This document shows positions 7,664 through 9,234 of a stretch of DNA of 9,234 nucleotides, one piece after another. How positions within the stretch are numbered: the stretch's first letter is position 1; the number at the start of each line of letters is the position of its first letter. A program made the position numbers and the translations under genes. Origin of the DNA: CAIODY01 sp041192505 (lineage in GTDB: Bacteria; Bacteroidota; Bacteroidia; Chitinophagales; CAIODY01). The notes under the pieces were generated by a model that did no database searches, was not told the origin of the DNA, and saw nothing but the letters and a program-made list of their open reading frames with translations. Where the stretch lies: contig JBEEMV010000227.1 in the NCBI GenBank assembly GCA_041192505.1, forward strand, positions 1 through 9,234, in the 5' to 3' direction.

Positions 7664-7786
7664 TTAGTATAAAAGTAGTACAATCTTAAAATGGCAACTC
7701 ACTACCATATTCACTAAATAAGTTTCCAATTGTTTTTTACTATTAAAGCCTTTTAATTTTTCGTTGAATTGTTGTTGGGTAATTGC
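7664..7786 (-). pseudogene. Possible coding relic, family not recognised
   Basis: The minus strand is open for 40 codons, bounded by TAA next to the first REP hairpin and TAA at 7664-7666. The conceptual peptide starts AITQQQFNEKLKGFNSKKQL and looks like ordinary protein for its first 25 or so residues, then turns hydrophobic (VVSCHFKIVLLLY), perhaps after a frameshift. It has no start codon in a useful place. It may be the tail of a gene cut by the REP/RAYT element, or a chance open frame. Low confidence. Confidence 0.2.
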
Positions 7787-7788
7787 TT

Positions 7789-7807
7789 AGTCCTGTAAGG
7801 ACTTAAT
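7789..7807. repeat. REP-like hairpin, copy 1
   Basis: AGTCCTGTAAGGACTTAAT forms a 6-bp stem, AGTCCT with AGGACT, around a GTA loop. It matches copy 2 at 15 of 19 positions in the same orientation, 51 bp away. The stem difference T-A versus C-G is compensatory, meaning the structure is kept. Short palindromes of this GTCCYGTARGGAY form are, from recall, frequent in Bacteroidota genomes; placement next to a REP-associated tyrosine transposase remnant supports the REP call. Confidence 0.6.
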
Positions 7808-7835
7808 ATTGGTAGCTATGAACAGAAAAAAAATC

Positions 7836-7858
7836 ATTAAGTCCCGTAGGGATGTAAT
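7836..7858. repeat. REP-like hairpin, copy 2, with minus-strand terminator character
   Basis: ATTA (7836-7839) pairs with TAAT (7855-7858), and GTCCC pairs with GGGAT around a GTA loop, with one A/G mismatch between the two stem parts and one G-T wobble. On the minus strand it begins 2 bp after the TAA (7861-7863) of the transposase stub and is followed, after GA, by eight T (complement of 7826-7833). It therefore also has the form of an intrinsic terminator for leftward transcription. REP palindromes at the ends of their cognate transposase genes are the usual RAYT arrangement. Confidence 0.6.
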
Positions 7859-7860
7859 AA

Positions 7861-7998
7861 TTATGGACGGTTCTTTAAAAATATATTTCTCATCAAAATC
7901 AATTTCAAACTTTTAAGAAACTCAACATATTCTTCTCTGAATGATTTCTTTTGATGATGTAATTCTTGATTGGCAATATATGCCACAACATCTTTCAG
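7861..7998 (-). pseudogene. C-terminal stub of a REP-associated tyrosine transposase (RAYT, IS200-like Y1 family)
   Basis: Translating the minus strand from 7998 gives LKDVVAYIANQELHHQKKSF and then REEYVEFLK, which matches the conserved C-terminal region of RAYT / Y1 transposases (pattern YI.NQ..HH.K.[ST]F..EY..FL). The frame then breaks: reading continues as SLKLILMRNIF to a stop at 7861-7863, but shifting by one base near 7909-7912 recovers FEIDFDEKYIFKEP (7909 down to 7868), the usual family ending. So one base has been lost, and the protein is also truncated at its N-terminus: the HUH and catalytic Tyr regions are absent because the CRISPR array begins at 7998. Two REP-like hairpins follow the stub. 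It is not functional. The family call rests on motif recall without a database search but is quite specific. Confidence 0.75.
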
Positions 7999-9234
7999 TT
8001 GTGATTTGCTTTCAATTTGTGTTCTTTGATAAATCTTTTACAACTGAAAAATGATGATGCAATTAAAGAAACTGGTTGTGATTTGCTTTCAATTTGTGTT
8101 CTTTGATAAATCTTTTACAACTTGCAATTGTTTGTAATAGTTTGCAATTGAGTTGTGATTTGCTTTCAATTTGTGTTCTTTGATAAATCTTTTACAACTG
8201 CGTACTCTTGATTATATGGTGGCATCTAGTTGTGATTTGCTTTCAATTTGTGTTCTTTGATAAATCTTTTACAACTGGTAATGTTGGCGATTTGCTTTGG
8301 GTGAGTTGTGATTTGCTTTCAATTTGTGTTCTTTGATAAATCTTTTACAACAATGTATTAAACAACCCCTCCGAACCATACGTTGTGATTTGCTTTCAAT
8401 TTGTGTTCTTTGATAAATCTTTTACAACTTCAGTTGATAGCTTAAATAATGGCACTCGGTTGTGATTTGCTTTCAATTTGTGTTCTTTGATAAATCTTTT
8501 ACAACATCTGCGAAGCAATTAATTACTGCCATCAAGTTGTGATTTGCTTTCAATTTGTGTTCTTTGATAAATCTTTTACAACGTACAACCGACGAGGGAT
8601 AATTGACCGAAAGTTGTGATTTGCTTTCAATTTGTGTTCTTTGATAAATCTTTTACAACAAAAAAATCAGTAGATTTAATGGATGCCATGTTGTGATTTG
8701 CTTTCAATTTGTGTTCTTTGATAAATCTTTTACAACTCAATTGTAAATGGTAGTAAATTAAGCCAGTTGTGATTTGCTTTCAATTTGTGTTCTTTGATAA
8801 ATCTTTTACAACTTTCATCAGTGAAAAAATTAATCAATTATAGTTGTGATTTGCTTTCAATTTGTGTTCTTTGATAAATCTTTTACAACCAGTTCATGTA
8901 TTTAACAAATTAATTTTGGGTTGTGATTTGCTTTCAATTTGTGTTCTTTGATAAATCTTTTACAACTTGCTTATGGTTATTTAACCAGGCGCAATGGTTG
9001 TGATTTGCTTTCAATTTGTGTTCTTTGATAAATCTTTTACAACTGAAAAACACCGATGGTACAGCTATGACAGGTTGTGATTTGCTTTCAATTTGTGTTC
9101 TTTGATAAATCTTTTACAACTTTTTCGTGTAATTCATGTTTAGGTACTCAGTTGTGATTTGCTTTCAATTTGTGTTCTTTGATAAATCTTTTACAACTTG
9201 TAGCTAGCAGGAAACCCATTCAAGCCAGTTGTGA
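7998..9234 (+). CRISPR. CRISPR array, 47-bp repeats, type II-C-like, open at right edge
   Basis: Repeats start at 7998, 8075, 8152, 8229, 8305, 8382, 8459, 8536, 8613, 8690, 8766, 8843, 8920, 8997, 9074 and 9151 (16 complete, each 47 bp and all identical), with a 17th beginning at 9228 and cut by the window edge. The repeat starts GTTGTGATTTGCT and ends TCTTTTACAAC, so its ends are inverted (GTTGT/ACAAC). There are 16 different spacers: 14 are 30 bp, and two (8276-8304, 8737-8765) are 29 bp. Repeat length, the GTTGTG start and 30-bp spacers fit type II-C (Cas9) arrays of Bacteroidota; from memory the Bacteroides fragilis II-C repeat has nearly the same first 18 bases. By analogy crRNAs are read rightward. 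Type VI-B repeats are about 36 bp, so that type is disfavoured. No cas genes, leader or tracrRNA are seen in the window. Confidence 0.97.

Noticed and set aside
7938..7989. A degenerate CRISPR repeat or tracrRNA anti-repeat just left of the array (TGATTT, TTCTTGAT, ending ACAAC).
   Set aside because: The similarity is weak and needs gaps, and the same bases are fully explained as minus-strand RAYT codons (YIANQELHHQKKSF). No strong complement to the repeat was found in 7641-7997.
7641..7997. A cas gene, CRISPR leader or tRNA in the gap before the array.
   Set aside because: No cloverleaf, no Cas motif and no leader-like promoter region was seen; the array-proximal part is RAYT coding sequence.

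Overview
This AT-rich window looks like a chromosome segment from a member of the Bacteroidota, probably near Chitinophagales or Sphingobacteriales. The evidence is the gene content: a DUF5606 tail, DUF2851, a TamL-type Omp85 lipoprotein and a small secreted carboxypeptidase-regulatory-like protein. Start codons sit behind A-rich leaders without a Shine-Dalgarno sequence, and the CRISPR repeat is of the long (47 bp) kind used by Bacteroidota type II-C systems. The genus cannot be fixed from sequence alone.

Layout. Positions 2-322 (+) hold the 3' end of a DUF5606 gene with a Lys/Ala/Glu-rich tail. A Mn/Fe superoxide dismutase follows at 357-968 (+), and a strong bidirectional terminator at 991-1025 separates it from a leftward block. 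That block (positions 1074-5305, all minus strand) contains, read in the direction of transcription, a SpoU/TrmH RNA 2'-O-methyltransferase, a DUF2851 protein, a small exported protein and a dicarboxylate/amino-acid symporter. The methyltransferase start codon overlaps by 2 bp the start codon of the divergent tamL gene (5304-7640, +), an outer-membrane BamA/TamA-family lipoprotein.

From 7641 to 7997 there is no intact gene. This stretch holds two related REP-like hairpins (7789-7807 and 7836-7858) and the frameshifted C-terminal stub of a REP-associated tyrosine transposase (RAYT, IS200-like Y1 family) on the minus strand, together with a possible second coding relic. The RAYT stub runs with no gap into the first repeat of a CRISPR array.

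The array begins at 7998 and continues past the window edge: 16 complete, identical 47-bp repeats, 16 spacers of 29-30 bp and the first 7 bases of a 17th repeat. No cas gene, tracrRNA or recognisable leader is in the window, so the machinery must lie to the right or elsewhere. The most unusual point is the left boundary. The reverse complement of the first 13 bases of the repeat can be read in frame as the missing upstream residues of the RAYT (SKSQL), which suggests recombination at microhomology or a striking coincidence. The remaining genes are ordinary housekeeping, envelope and transport functions with no evident link to the CRISPR system.
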